A stretch of 64,000 bases of DNA from assembly GCF_958298935.1 (NCBI RefSeq), contig NC_084943.1, forward strand, positions 20,267,001 through 20,331,000. Reading direction: 5' to 3'. The notes under the pieces are model-generated. The model saw only the letters and a program-made list of their open reading frames with translations. It made no database searches and was not told where the DNA came from. The DNA is from Phragmites australis. Its lineage: Eukaryota > Streptophyta > Magnoliopsida > Poales > Poaceae. A program made the position numbers and the translations under genes. This document shows, piece after piece, positions 46,741 to 58,790 of the stretch. Position 1 is the first letter of the stretch; each line of letters begins with the position of its first letter.

Positions 46741-49700
46741 CTACATCAGAATGCTACATTTCCTCTTGTTGCATAAGGATGTTCCATCTTGGGTTACTGT
46801 TGAAGGTGTGCTAGTACTTGGACTCATCGCAGGTGTGAGGAACGATGACGTCCTAAGAGAGAGGGGGATTAGGGCACTTAAAACTAATGTTACAAAAACT
46901 TCATAAGATAAATTTATCTTAATTTCTATCTAATGTGCTCTAGATTTATCTAGTGTGTCTACTCTACCGTTCAAAAGGATTGCAACCTACTCTAGCAAGG
47001 TAAATTGCAAGTATGTAAATGCGAAAATATAAATAAGTTAGAGAGACAAACTTGGCACAAGAGATTTTTATCCTATGGTATCGATGACATGAATACTACT
47101 CCTAGTCCACATTGAAGCTCTACCAAGGATATGCTCCCGATTAACACCCGGTCATGACTCTTGAGCCATCAAGACAAGATCTCAAGCTGGATGAGCCACC
47201 AAGCCACCAAGGCAACTCACTACTAACCTCTCTTTTGGTCACTTATCGGCGTGATCACTTCAGAGCTTGAGCCACCAAGGTAAGGATCTTCGCATCCCCA
47301 TACATGTGTCTTGCCGCCACTCCACCAAGTCAGAGTGTCAACAAGCTTAAGCCACCAAGGCTCAAGATGCCGGTGAGTCACTAAGACTCTAAGGTGTCGG
47401 CGTATCTCTTGATACAAGCTAGGATCACTCCTTGATCCCTTCTTCAAGCTGCAACACCTAGCTACAACTCACTCTAGGCCTATAAGCACTAAACATTGTC
47501 TAATTTTGTACTTAATCACCTTGGATGATCACTTTGAGCATTTTGGTGGCTTGGATGTCTTCTCAAGTGTCTATGAGATTCCCAGGACTCCAACAGCATG
47601 TCACACCTTCAAATGACTAAGTGGAGGGGTATTTATAACCTTAAACCCGCCAACTAGCTATTTTCCTAACAGCTCAGAAAAGCTGTTAACACTGGATGAT
47701 CCGGTGAGAACAGTAGTACTAACACCGGATCATCCGATGAGTATAATCTCACAAACTAGTCGTTAGAACCCCACTCAATGCCTCTGTGAACACCAGAAAC
47801 TTCGATGTGCCTTCAAATCCATTATCGGACTTTCTGGTGAGTTATCTTGAGCCATCCGAGCCTTTGCAGCCTCTCTGTGTAAAATGCTCCGGTGCATTCA
47901 TCTTCAAAGCATCGGACCTTTCGATGGGTTGTTCTTCATTCTTCAACACATGCAGTCACCTCTGCAAGAAATGCTCCAGTGCTACAATCCGGTGTGCACA
48001 AACCAAGCACCAGACCATCCGGTGGGTTAATCTTCATTCTTATACACTTGTATTCTTCTATGCAGGAAATACTCCGGCGTTACCCAATGCAGATCACCGG
48101 ACTATCCGGTGTGGTCCTCAGCCTTCTCCCCCTTTGTGAGAAACACTTCGGTGGTCTCATGTCATATTCACCAGACTATCCGGTAAGGCTATCAACCTCT
48201 GGACACAATACTCTGGTAAGTACAAACTCCTCTGCACCGGACCTTCTGATGGGGCAAATCTTCCTATGACTTTTCCAATTCAATTAAACTTTGTCCGGCT
48301 ATGGTGGCTTCTTGATATATTGCATCCATGAGACATACTAACATATATTCTTGACAAACATGTTAATACCAATGACTATGTTGTCATTAATCACCAAAAT
48401 CATAATCATAGCCTAATATGACCATTTTTGCTACAACAACCCTTCTCCTAGTAACTGGACCAAGACTTGATGCTGATGATGGAGTAGCATCTAGTCCCTT
48501 CTTGTTCCTGCAAAGTCAGGAATTGAAACATGTAAAACCTTTATTTTTCAAGCCAAAGCTAAAGTAGAAGTGACATATATGTGTGGAATTCCTATATGTA
48601 TTAACTGCTTTTCTTTGTTGGAAGTGCTTCTTCTTATGCTCCACTTCCTCCTCTCTTCTTCTTCCTTGTAGGTAGTTCTGGTAGATCTTCATCAGGTTCT
48701 AATACAACATTTTTGCAGCCCTTCTCAATATGTCTAAATTGGAAGCACCTTTTGCATTGATATGGGCCCCTCTTCCCTAACTCTCCACTGTTCTTAATCC
48801 TTTTGTTCTTTGGCCTACCTGAAGATCGCGCAAGTTTTGGTGGCCTCATCTCGAACCCTGGGTCCAATGTAGGCTATTGTGACTTGTCACCCATTGCGCT
48901 GATCTCAAACTGATAAGTGTCTTTGAACCTTTGCACTGAGTAATATTCATCCACATATGACTCTATTTTCAAGCCTTGCAAATTGCATATGTATGCTATG
49001 GCATGAGTACAAGGTTTTCCAGATACATCCCATTGACCGAATGAGCATGTATGAGAAAGAATGTTAATTGCATACCGCCAAGAGGAACCCTCTCTACTCA
49101 CTCCAGAAACTTTAGCCCTCATGAAACCAGCCTTGGTAATGTTGTAATGAAGGTTCCTACTCTTCAGGTTCAGCTCATTAGCAACACTCTGTAGGATGTG
49201 GCCGCTCATCCTATTGGCAATCAGCTGTCGTGTAGCAATTTTTTCCATTATTTTGACCCTGATCATATCCATGAGATCTACTACTGGCAAATCTTTAAAA
49301 TCCTTGATCCAATTGCTCAAACATTTTGAAATATTATTATTAACATAATCCACCATTTCCAATTAGCATTTGTTTCCTTGTCAAAATGGCATATGCCACA
49401 GGGTACATCCAGTTATGCCCATCGATGGCCATTGCTGCAACTAGCTGTCCATTGTACTTTCCAGTCAAGTGAGTGAAGTCTACACCAAGATATGGCCGAC
49501 ATCCCACTAAAAAGCCATCCACACAAGCTCGTATGGCAACAAACATCTTGGAAAAATACATGTTGCCCTTTACCTTCTTGCAATCAATTTCGATGATGCT
49601 CCCTGGGAACTTAGCTTCAATGGCTGCTTTGAAATTCCATAGCATTTTGAAGCTGTCCTCCCAAGTACCATGGAGCTCCTTTAGTGCACACCTCCTTCCT

Positions 49701-50423
49701 TCCCACACCTTGTTGTATGAAAACTCAATTGTAAATTGAGTTTGCAGCCTGTCTTGCAATTCTTTGGCACCAAGTGTTGGGTCTGTTACTAACATCCCTT
49801 TTACCCTATCACAAATCCAAGATACAAAAGCCTATTTCCCTATCATCTTGCTAGTGCTAGCACAGGTATGGTCAGGACCAATGCTCACCACCTGCAAAAT
49901 GCAATGCAAAATGTCAGTCTCATGTATATACTTTGAATGTAAACAAATGCAAGGTTCTACTGTAGCTTATATATACCATGAATGTTTCACAACCAAGTAA
50001 TTTCTTTGCATACACTCTCCACTTGCAACTAGGATCTATACATTTTGCCCTATACCTATCTAGATCACTGTGTTTAAGTTTTGACTCAAACTCCCTTTTG
50101 ATTGCATGCTGCTTAATAGCCAAGATGAATGCATCTTTGTCAACAAATGTGGACCCTTTCTGAATGTTTGGGTTATCCCTGTCATAGGTGGTTATAGGTG
50201 CCCATGACAAACCAATAACAACAGCCTCATCATCTGGCAACCGTTCAGGGTCACGACCTTTAATATTATCAGGCAATTGGCATACTTGATCAACATGCAC
50301 ATGTTGTCCTTCCTTATCCGGCACATTCTCATTGCCCTTCTTCTTCTTCTTCTTCTTGATGTACCTCCATTCTTCATTAGCTCCAGGTGGTTCATCTCCT
50401 TCTGGATCTGTACCATGTATCAT
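46741..50423 (-). pseudogene. MULE 2 transposase (MuDR type), internally deleted
   Basis: Reading on the minus strand, 50423..49920 is the N-terminal region, with the MuDR DNA-binding part (KREFESKLKHSDLDRYRAKC). 49795..49340 has the catalytic start, GCRPYLGVDFTHLTGKYNGQ with the first Asp. The frame then jumps from PVAYAIL to VDYVNNNISKCLSNWIKDF, losing at least 150 residues including the other catalytic acids. The SWIM finger is at about 49020 (CSFGQWDVSGKPCTHAIAYI); its second Cys is Phe. A zinc knuckle CKRCFQFRHIEKGC follows at about 48750. The final exon, with SLGPVTRRRVV at about 48440, continues across the inserted LTR as AMSPSTSTPSTVTQ and stops at 46741. Confidence 0.85.
46834..48435 (-). 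repeat. LTR inserted in the last exon of the MULE 2 transposase
   Basis: In minus orientation it begins TGTAGCAAAAATGG, contains TTTTGGTGATTAATGACAAC and ends near CGTTCCTCACA. The first motif and the end structure parallel the LTR at 34246..36082, so the two are related families. The motif CCGGATCATCCG/CACCGGACTATCCGGTG recurs at 47690..48260. Flanks GCAGG and ACAAC do not match, so either an end is misplaced by a few bases or the duplication was lost. Confidence 0.65.
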
Positions 50424-51748
50424 ATAGTGCTCTATTTTAGTCTCTTGTGCTCTAGCTAGTCCTGTTGCAGTCTCCCCAAAAAGGGGTTTATCAGCCCACT
50501 TAGGTTCTCAGTCACCTTGATCATTACCAACAACATTATATTCCTGTACACATTCAAAGTAGATTGGGCTATCACATGATGCTTCAGTATGTAACACAAC
50601 TTGCCTATCATTACTAGGTTGCTTTCCAACATACCCAAGTTGTTCTCCAACATCCACATGATGCTCTCCAACATTCACATGATGCTCTCCAATATTCTCT
50701 TTGCTAGGTTACAATATCATGTGAAATTTCACTTTTCTAGAACTCAGAGCAGACTAAGTGGGTCAGCATTAGTGCACAACTTCACTGTTTGGTTATCTTT
50801 ACCAACACACAAGAATTCCACCTCCTGATAATCTACCCACTTATAGTAAACTTTGATATCATTCACCAATTCAATAATGGCGTACTCTTTTGAGTCCATC
50901 GTCTAACCAACAGTAGTGCCCTTCTTGTACTCCCTTCCGCCATCAACCGTGCTGAGGTATGAGCGCACTGTAACCTCTACTCTACATTCTGTCATAGGAT
51001 CCACCCTGAGAATAGCAGGGTTACAGAGTTAACTAAGGGTCCAACCTCTTGGTTCATTCTAAACAGCAAGATTCCTAAATCTGACAACTTCAATGCCTAC
51101 TTCTATCTCAACACAAGCCACTCCCAACCCCAAAAAATGAGACAAAAAACAAAGGAATTCTAGAAAAAAAAATAATAGGGGATCCGATTCTTACCCTTCT
51201 TGACACTCAGGAACTTCCATTTCAGCAACCAAACTTCAGATCCACAGCAGCTTACATCAACTGCATCTCCATCCACGGCTCCTAGGGTTGTACAATGGGG
51301 AATGTGTAAGTGGGATGGGAAATTTGCTTGCAAGGAGCAGGACAACGGCATTAGCTTACTCGATGAAACTGATTTGGAGAAGTTGTAGCCGAATTTCAGC
51401 TTGCAGGGAGCAGGAAGAGGCGAGATGAGGAAGCTACAACGACAGTGGCAAGAGCCAAGAACTTGGCTTGCTCGAGAAGAACTGGTCTGGTTCAGTGAAT
51501 CGATGTCTAGTCTGGTTCATTTGGTGTAGTTAGTTCAGAACATACAGGGGGTAAAAATGACATTCCACCTTCCTCATCTCAATAGAAATATCAAAAAATG
51601 AAGAAAATAGTAACGAGAGTCAACAGAGTGATAATTTTCTAAACAGTGCAATCTTTCGATGGTACATAAATGAACCGAAACATTTCGGTGGTATATTTCT
51701 AAAACTGGGAACTTTGGGTGTCAAGAATCTAATTTTTCCTACATAATT

Positions 51749-52315
51749 TGGTTGTTTTTTGGTGAATAATATGGAGTCAAAAGGGTAAATTTTTGTTTTC
51801 TCATGCATGTGCATGCGCACCACCCTAACATAATGTGGCTTCACCCCTGCACATGGAAGCCAAGCCAAAATACGACATGCCCAGATTAGGTCACCAACTT
51901 AGTGGTTCATGTTGTAACCAACTTTGGCCTCTATATTAACTAGGTTTCCAGATAAAAAGATTGTCTTAAAAAATATACATGGCATCGAACAAATCGAACG
52001 ATGATTAAATTTGGTTAAAATAGCTAAGGTTTAGCCATGTCAGTTTGGACTCTTGGGAAGCCAAACTTTGTTGCCTTCACGAGCAGTGGCGGATCCAGGA
52101 CCATCAAGTAGGGGTTCTCTTTCTTCTTATTCCTCCTCCTTCTCTTATTATTTTTTTCTTCCTCATCCTTCATGCCCAAAAATTAAAGGGATGCTCGCTG
52201 AGGTGCTCTTGGTGGATCCGCCTGTGTCCACGAGGGAGTTTGCTATCGCCCTCCCGGCTTCCATGTGATGCAATAGTCAAACGACTCAATGGCGCCATTC
52301 GCTGCACAATATATA
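51749..52315. other. Interval between MULE 2 and a CACTA element
   Basis: No gene is recognised. 52085..52270 contains CAGTGGCGGATCCAGGACC and, later, TGGTGGATCCGCC, words common at the ends of dispersed grass repeats, but element limits are not clear. Confidence 0.35.
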
Positions 52316-53488
52316 CACTTCTACAAAATAGCACATCAATGCCGGTTGAAAAACAGACTCACTACTGTTTTTTAACTAACACTATTTACTTGGCACTGAT
52401 AATCACAAACTATCAGTGCCGGATTTGTAACTGACACTGAAAGTTCTTTTCAGTGCCAGGTTGTGCCTCCAACCAGCACTGAAAAATATTCCCGAGCCAA
52501 AAAATAAAAAATAAACGAACCAGCTCGAAAGAGCCAGCTCAGCTGTCACTCCTGCCGCCGCCACCGTCGCAGCCGCCATGTTCAAATCGACTCATCTCAA
52601 TCCACAAAGTTTCCTCGTCAAGAACTAAAGTCTCCAGACATAAATACATTTGATCCCCATCAAGAATGATCCTAAGTTTTCAGAATCTCAATCCACAAAG
52701 TTTACAAACTAAGTATATTCCAATAGCTCAGATCTATGAGGAGTCAAGGGGATTGAAAGTTAAATCGCGCTCGACCGCCGCGCGGGAACCTGCCCTCGTC
52801 GTCCAGCTCTAGGTTGTTTGCTTGGAGGAACACCACCCAGCCGGTGATGAAGTGGTAGCTGTTGTTGCAGTCGAGGTACTTGCATGTGAGGTTGTAGCTC
52901 CGGCCGCCGCGGTCGAGCGCCGTGATGAGCAGCCCACTCCACTTGTTGTCGACGCGCCGCATCTCTAGCTTGGTGAAGAAGGGTGTGAGCGGGCACAACG
53001 CCAGAGATTCGCGCCTCCAGGAGAAGAGCAGGCGAGCCTGGTTGTGGCTCACGTCGCTTATGTCGAGCCGCTTCTCGATGGCGAACTACAGCGCCGTGGG
53101 AGGGAGAAGGAGACGGGGAGGGGAGATCGACGCAAGAGCGAGAGAGAGAATGGGGAGAGAGCCAGACGTGAGTCACAAAGAGATAAGAATGGAGAGATCC
53201 GGTAGATGGCGGACGCGAAGAAGAGACCGATGAGCCGAAACCCGATTGAAATAAATTTTTAGGTCTGGACATGGCATCAGTGCCGGTTATATTAAAAACC
53301 GGCATTGAGCATCCATGCCGGTTTTTAATACTAACCAACATTGATGCTACTTATTAGTGTTAGTTTTTATCTGAACAGATGCGTGGATGTCTGATTTTGG
53401 TATGAATCGGTACTGATACTTTATTAATATTAGTTTTAGCTGAACCGATACTGATGAGCCGACACTTATGACTAGTTCTGTAGTAGTG
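52316..53488. mobile_element. CACTA element carrying a gene fragment
   Basis: The left end is CACTTCTACAAAATAGC and the right end reads GACTAGTTCTGTAGTAGTG, an imperfect inverted pair with the CACTA tip on the right. ATA flanks both sides (52313..52315 and 53489..53491), a 3-bp duplication. Subterminal repeats are forms of CAGTGCCGG and CCGGCATTGA. The GC-rich middle (52744..53250) differs sharply from the AT-rich ends and carries protein-like sequence on the minus strand. Confidence 0.82.
52744..53090 (-). pseudogene. Captured gene fragment, B3-domain-like
   Basis: The minus strand reads KRLDISDVSHNQARLLFSW, PLTPFFTKLEMRRVDNKWSG, LLITALDRGGRSYNLTCKYL and GRFPRGGRARFNFQS. The block GRSYNLTCKYLD followed by YHFITGW resembles the core of plant B3 DNA-binding domains. 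A TAG lies just before KRLDI, no start codon or introns are seen, and the sequence runs straight into CACTA DNA. It is most likely a host-gene fragment captured by the element. The B3 identification is tentative. Confidence 0.45.
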
Positions 53489-55039
53489 ATAGCTTCCGAG
53501 TTCGGACTAGTGGTGAAACGGTGATATATGATAGGCAGTAATTCTCCATCCCCTGTCAGTAAATTTAGCTTGATTGTTCGTTGTCAACTCAAATGTTCGG
53601 CTGGGTTTTCGGATGAAAGTCAGGGGTGTTTAAGTAAGGGTTTGATCAATCTGCGGTAGTCTCTTTTGGAGGGAGATCATAGACCATCCTGATCACACTC
53701 CACACAAATTTCTTGTAGTTCTGGTATAGGGGCTATATGATTGATAGCTCGTTTTGTTGCAGAGTCTGGCCTATGGTTTCTATTGATTCACCATGTGCTG
53801 GCTTCCAACTCCATTTGTGTGGCAGCAATCTAATTTTTACTTGTGTAAAGTAGCTCGGAATTACATAGGAAAACATCCAATCTATATGGGGATGCGACAA
53901 TGGCTGACTTCTGCGTCCATATTGCATCTAAGCGAGGCTAAGATAGGATCAATGCAGGTAAGATCTAATATTCGGATGGTGATACAAGCGGAAGCCAACA
54001 TTGGTCGTCATATAAAACTAAAATCAAGGTTGATTGACAAAAATAGGATGTATAATTTTGTATTGCCATTGTGGGGATGTATTTACACTACATTATATAT
54101 GCTAGAAAGGAAATTCTATGAGATCCGGTCTTATAGAAAGAACCTCTTTTGTGCATGCCACGTGTTCCCATCTTTCCTCTCAGTTGCACGTATCAGACGT
54201 TGAATCAGGAAAGGACAGTATGGATCAGGATATCGTAGGTGTCTTTTAGTGAAAGGTCTCATAAAATTTCCATCCAATATCATGACAGTAAATACTGTGA
54301 ATTTTATTTATGTGGATAAACTATGTAAGGTTTTTTTTAATCATATAAACTATTTTAATTCGGAAAACAGACCTAGAAAACCGTGACATCTTCCGTGTGG
54401 CCGTAGCCGTAGCCGCCTCTCGGTCGTCGGCACTCGGCAGCCAAAGTTCGCCGCCGAAAGCTCCATGCGCGCCAAAGTTGGCCACGGACAAAAACGGCAC
54501 CCATCAGCCTGGCAAACTTTCCCAGAAAAAAGTTACGGATGCCTCAGGAGTCTGGACCCTGCCATGTACATGTCGTTTGGAACTTGGAAGCATATGCGTC
54601 TTCCAGGCCATGAAACTGACGTGTCAATAACCATTTGGCGTAGCCAAGGAAACATGCTACCTTATTCTTCTCCAACCGAATATTCAACCATATCCATCAT
54701 CGCAGCAAGTTTTTTTCCCCAACGACTTTTTCGTTAGTTTGAATGAGGGGCATTGGCCCGAGGATTCTAATGAGGGATTTGATTTTAAATTTAGATAGAG
54801 TATTCGATCTTTTTCTGGCATATGACCCTGTCCAATTCTTTTTGTTAGTCATTTGTAGACTTTTTTGGGCGTACGACTCTCTCCAGTGTTCATTATAGAG
54901 TGAATAATTCGCAATTGAACCTTTCGTAAAGAGAGTACTTGTGCCACCAAATAAGGGTTGTTTCGCTTTAAAATGGTAAGGGTTGTTTTTACATGCTATA
55001 CTACTCGCTGTTCATCAGCATAGAACACGTATCTTATGG
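53489..55039. other. Interval without a recognised gene
   Basis: 53793..54203 (plus) is an open frame of 136 codons preceded by a TTGTTGCAG acceptor-like site at about 53753, but it resembles no family. 54397..54630 is alanine-rich and GC-rich with no domain. I call neither a gene. Confidence 0.4.
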
Positions 55040-55929
55040 CATTACTTGAAAAAAAATTATTAATGACGGGTGATAACTGGTATTAGTGACGGCCAGTATC
55101 CGTCACTCTTATCATATCACTAATGATAAGTCATTAGTGACCGGTGATGATCGGTCACTAATGAAGTCATTAATAATGGACCATAACCATGACCTATCAC
55201 TAATGTTCAGCTATTAGTAACGGTTCGTAACCGTGACTTGTCACTATTGACTGAACACAAGTGACATGTTGTAATCTTGATCCGTCACTGATGACCAATT
55301 AATATTTTTCGTATTTTTTGACAAAAAAAGTCAAAAAAATATTTTTTTTCACTCGAGCCATCCTAACGTAGGCCCATCCTATATGTCTCACAAGCCATGC
55401 TTTTTTCATATTATTTTCAAATTTGCGTTTCATGGGAATCGAACCTGTTACCTCCTCCTCGCGTGTGTAGCCACCTTACCACCTCTGCTATCACGTAGTT
55501 GTGATAGGAATCGGATATTTTATCCTTTTAATCTTCTTTGTCGAAGGTCATTAGTGACGCTTGATAACCATGACCCGTCACTAATGACTAATTTTATAGG
55601 TGATCCAGAGTGTATTCGATAAAACGGGCATAACTTTTGCATACGGACTCCAATTTTAATATTTTTTTTTGACTCTACAGACATCTAAAAAAAGTTACAT
55701 CCGTTTCTCCCTGACTTTGTTAGGTTCGGAGAAGTTTTCGAGGCCAAAAATGGCTTGGAAGATTGGGTTCTCACCACCGGAAGTTTATGTATCATTTTCA
55801 GAACGCGTGTTTGTGTCCATAGCCACCACACCTTACATTAAACTTGAACAAAAATGTACAATGGTTCATATTCTAGTGCTGCTGAGGTGAGAAAAAAAAG
55901 AGAAAAATAAAATAAAAATAAAAAATATT
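55040..55929 (-). mobile_element. Truncated CACTA element of the same family as 32100..33179
   Basis: The tip CATTACTTGAAAAAAA at 55040 is a diverged CACTA end, followed by the same subterminal words (GTCACTAATGA, GTGACGG). 55600..55925 is a reverse-complement match, by eye about 80 percent, of the middle of the other element (about 32510..32830), including AGCAGCACTAGAATA and GTTTAATGTAAGGTGTGG. The match ends at about 55926, where MULE-type coding sequence begins. The opposite end of the element was not found. Confidence 0.7.
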
Positions 55930-55930
55930 T

Positions 55931-56535
55931 GTGAATACCGTCATCAATGAGCACCGCTTCGAGATAATCCTAAGATCAGAAGGAGGAGTGGGGAGCGATA
56001 CAAGAATTGTCACTTATAAGGTGAACCTAGGGCAAGTTTTCAATAGATGGTGCGAATGCTCTTGCAACAAACCGAAGCTTTTACATGTCCCACGTTCTCA
56101 TTTGATGATTGCATTGTTACAAGTGGGTGTGGAAACCTCAGTGTATGTGTCATAATTTTACTTGAAGGAAAATGTGCTGCTGACATGGACTAGAGACTTC
56201 TGTGAATTCAGTACACATCGTGGCTTCATAGTTTACGATAGAGATATACCGATATGTCTGCTTCCTATGATGTTGCTTAGATATTCCCATGGAAAAGGTG
56301 GTCGGCCGTAGACTAGGCGTATTCATAAAGATATGGATGAAGCTAAAGTTGGCGGGCCTGTGAGGAGGTGCAGTGAGTGTGATGAGTATGGTCACAAGAC
56401 AAAGTATTGCCAATAGTCTAACCGTGGCGATGCTGGAGCAGGGCCATCCATAGATATTTGGCGTGGGAGAGTTGTACGTGGAGGACAAGAACTGCACAGG
56501 ATTGGGGCAGACCATGACAGATATGCTATCTAGGA
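55931..56535 (+). pseudogene. C-terminal fragment of a MULE transposase (SWIM and zinc knuckle)
   Basis: The frame reads VNLGQVFNRWCECSCNKPKL followed by HLMIALLQVG, a SWIM finger in which the Cys of the last CxH is Arg. After a stop come DFCEFSTHRGFIVYDRDIPI and a CCHC knuckle CSECDEYGHKTKYC with correct spacing. Several stops (about 56153, 56310, 56415) break it. The DNA-binding and catalytic parts are absent; the sequence on the left is CACTA DNA. Confidence 0.75.
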
Positions 56536-56729
56536 ACTATGTGTTTATGTAGTTATTTGTATATTTTTTATGTTTTTGATGTAAAAACTATGTGATATTA
56601 TTTGTGTATTATTTATGTGCTCTTGTCATATGAAGTTGTTTGTGTATGATGTATGTTGTTGACGTGTGAATTATGTGGTCATCAATTTAATAGAACTATG
56701 TGTTATATGTTGTTCTTTTTTTTGTAGGG

Positions 56730-58790
56730 ATGGAGCCGTCGTACGAGCTTCTCGACCGTTCGGTGGATAAGCGTCACAGTGGCTTCTTATAGGCCACGCG
56801 TGGCCCTTCAAATATGCCTGTGTTTCGGATCCGTGCGCCAAAGGCGGCTTGGTGACTGCAACCCCATTGGTTCGACATGTTGTACACATGGTTCAATTTG
56901 CATGCAGGAACATTTAATTTGTCGTAACTAATCAGCTCATGTATTTGCAGGTTGGATCGCGCAGGACTTCTTCCGCTTGCACGGATGATTCAGATCATAG
57001 ATGAGGATGCGGGTCCACATCAGATGGTTGAGGGTCACGAGGATGAGGGTCAGCTGGAGCGGTCACGTCTGTTCTCACTTGATCGTTCCCTTATTTCAAC
57101 TTTGGTGGACCAATGGAGGCTAGAGACACACACGTTCGACATGCCCTTTAGGGAGATGGCAGTCACACTGCAAGATGTCTCCATGTTGATTGGGTTACCA
57201 ATTTCTGGTGAACTGATCGACCCCTCGGTTACTCCAGCTGGTTGATAGCATGACTTATTGGAGAGGTTCCAGGGAGTCCTACCTGAGCCACTAAACATCT
57301 TGCCCATTGCGGTGCATCAGAAGCACGATCTCAAGAAGCAGTGGTTAGAGCAGTTTAGGGTTAGTACTATTTTTTGTATGTGCTTTAATTTCATATTGCA
57401 CGTGCTTTGTCCATTTATTATTGATAATAACAATCAATCTAATTATGCAGGTTGATAGGATGACTAAGGATCCAATAGAGTACCAGCTTACTCGACACCT
57501 AGAGGCTTACTTGTTGTGGTTGTTCAGTTGGGTGATGTTCACCTCCACCCACGACAACACTGTGGATGCACATTGGATATCCTATGCCTGGGCTATTGCT
57601 GACGCAGAAGTTGCTGATGTGCCTCAGGTGTCTTAGGGTTCGGCCGTTCTTTGCGCCACCTACCGCACCATGTGCGACGCCTGCGTGAGGACATGCAATG
57701 CGTCCAACTTGATGGGTATGCCTCTACTGCTTCAGTTATGGTCCTTCGAGCACTTTTAGGTTGGACGACCCTTTGTGGTGCCTATGCATTACACCTTAGA
57801 GATGCACGCTGGCGACGACATCGACAAGCCAATGATGGGATCACTTTGGACATGCCGACAGATATGCCCTTTAGAGTACCATAAATTTTTCCTTGTGTAA
57901 CATTGGTAACCTAACTTAGATGAATTGTAATTTTGCAGCCGCAGTGGGCGGGAGTTTATGTTCGTTCTGTGTACAAGGCTTTCATAGAGCAATTCGATCA
58001 CCTGAGGTTGGTATGGTCATTTGGGAGCCGTACATCGCCGACTTGGTGCTCCGATGATCTACTGGTTATAGGATCTCTGAATTGTGCTTCAGGGACTCGG
58101 TGTTTTGGATGATGAGGAAAATACTGGTGTTCAATATATTCGTCGAGAAATACGTCGCCAGTTTGGACGACGCCAAGAGGTCCTGGTACCGCTGGGAGAC
58201 CATGTTCCTGCTACCGTACACTCATGAGTTCTAATCACATACCTCGTTGTATTATGTGTATGGCATTTCTCTAATTGACACTCCATTGTAGGTTGTCGAC
58301 GAAAGGACCATCAAGGATCATGGCTAACCTGACCATCAAGATGTAGCCCTGGGTGCAACAGTGGACAACCGCTCTTACAGACGTGATCGAGTTTGGTGCG
58401 GCATACAACGACGAAAATTACCAGGAGTACATACAATTGTACACTACACAACTCGCACACGTCTCCTTCGTGTCCTGGAACCCCCCACGCCGATCCTCTG
58501 CTAGCACTGTTGCCCTTTACCTAGGACACGTAGGAGTGGCACTACACCTTGTTATACGTGAAATGTTCAAATTCTTATGATTTTTACATTCACATAACTA
58601 CTAGTGCTAACAATTTCTTGTCTACGACAGTTCGACTTTGGGAGAGAGATTCACGAGGAGGCAACGAGTTCAGCTACTAGACAGCGCCAGCATGGCATGT
58701 GATATGATGATCGATGATATCATTGAAGCGTTCTCCCATTTGGCTGCCAAGGGCCGACGTATCGTGGAGTGCACATCATGCCGGTAGCCC
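56730..58790 (+). pseudogene. Plant mobile domain (PMD) protein, degenerate
   Basis: From an ATG at 56730 the frame reads EPSYELLDRSVDKRHSGFL, with a stop, then AGLLPLARMIQIIDED. It continues with LISTLVDQWRLETHTFDMPF and MAVTLQDVSMLIGLPISGEL, the hallmark of the plant mobile (aminotransferase-like) domain. After an intron ending at about 57450 come DPIEYQLTRHLEAYLLWLF and GMPLLLQLWSFEHF. The tail, at about 58350..58740, has WVQQWTTALTDVIEFG and YIQLYTTQLAHVSFVSW. Stops interrupt it at about 57243, 57636, 57760 and later. PMD genes occur both as host genes and inside MULEs; the transposase tail just upstream favours the MULE origin. Confidence 0.8.

Larger units (their letters stand above)
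45373..51739 (-). mobile_element. MULE 2: Mutator-like element with 118-bp inverted ends
   Basis: The left end, 45373..45490, and the right end, 51623..51739, are inverted repeats of about 118 bp with roughly 85 percent identity by eye. Shared blocks include TTTAGAAATATACCA, ACCATCGAAAGATTGCACT and TTTAGAAAATTATCACTCTG. Flanks are TATATAATT (45364..45372) and TACATAATT (51740..51748), a 9-bp duplication with one mismatch. Inside are a minus-strand transposase pseudogene and a converging plus-strand GRF zinc-finger ORF; an LTR (46834..48435) interrupts the last part of the transposase. Confidence 0.9.

Noticed and set aside
55434..55505. tRNA-like words (GGGAATCGAACC and later ACCACCTCTGCTATCAC)
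   Set aside because: No complete cloverleaf could be traced, and similar words are common in transposon interiors; it lies within the CACTA remnant.
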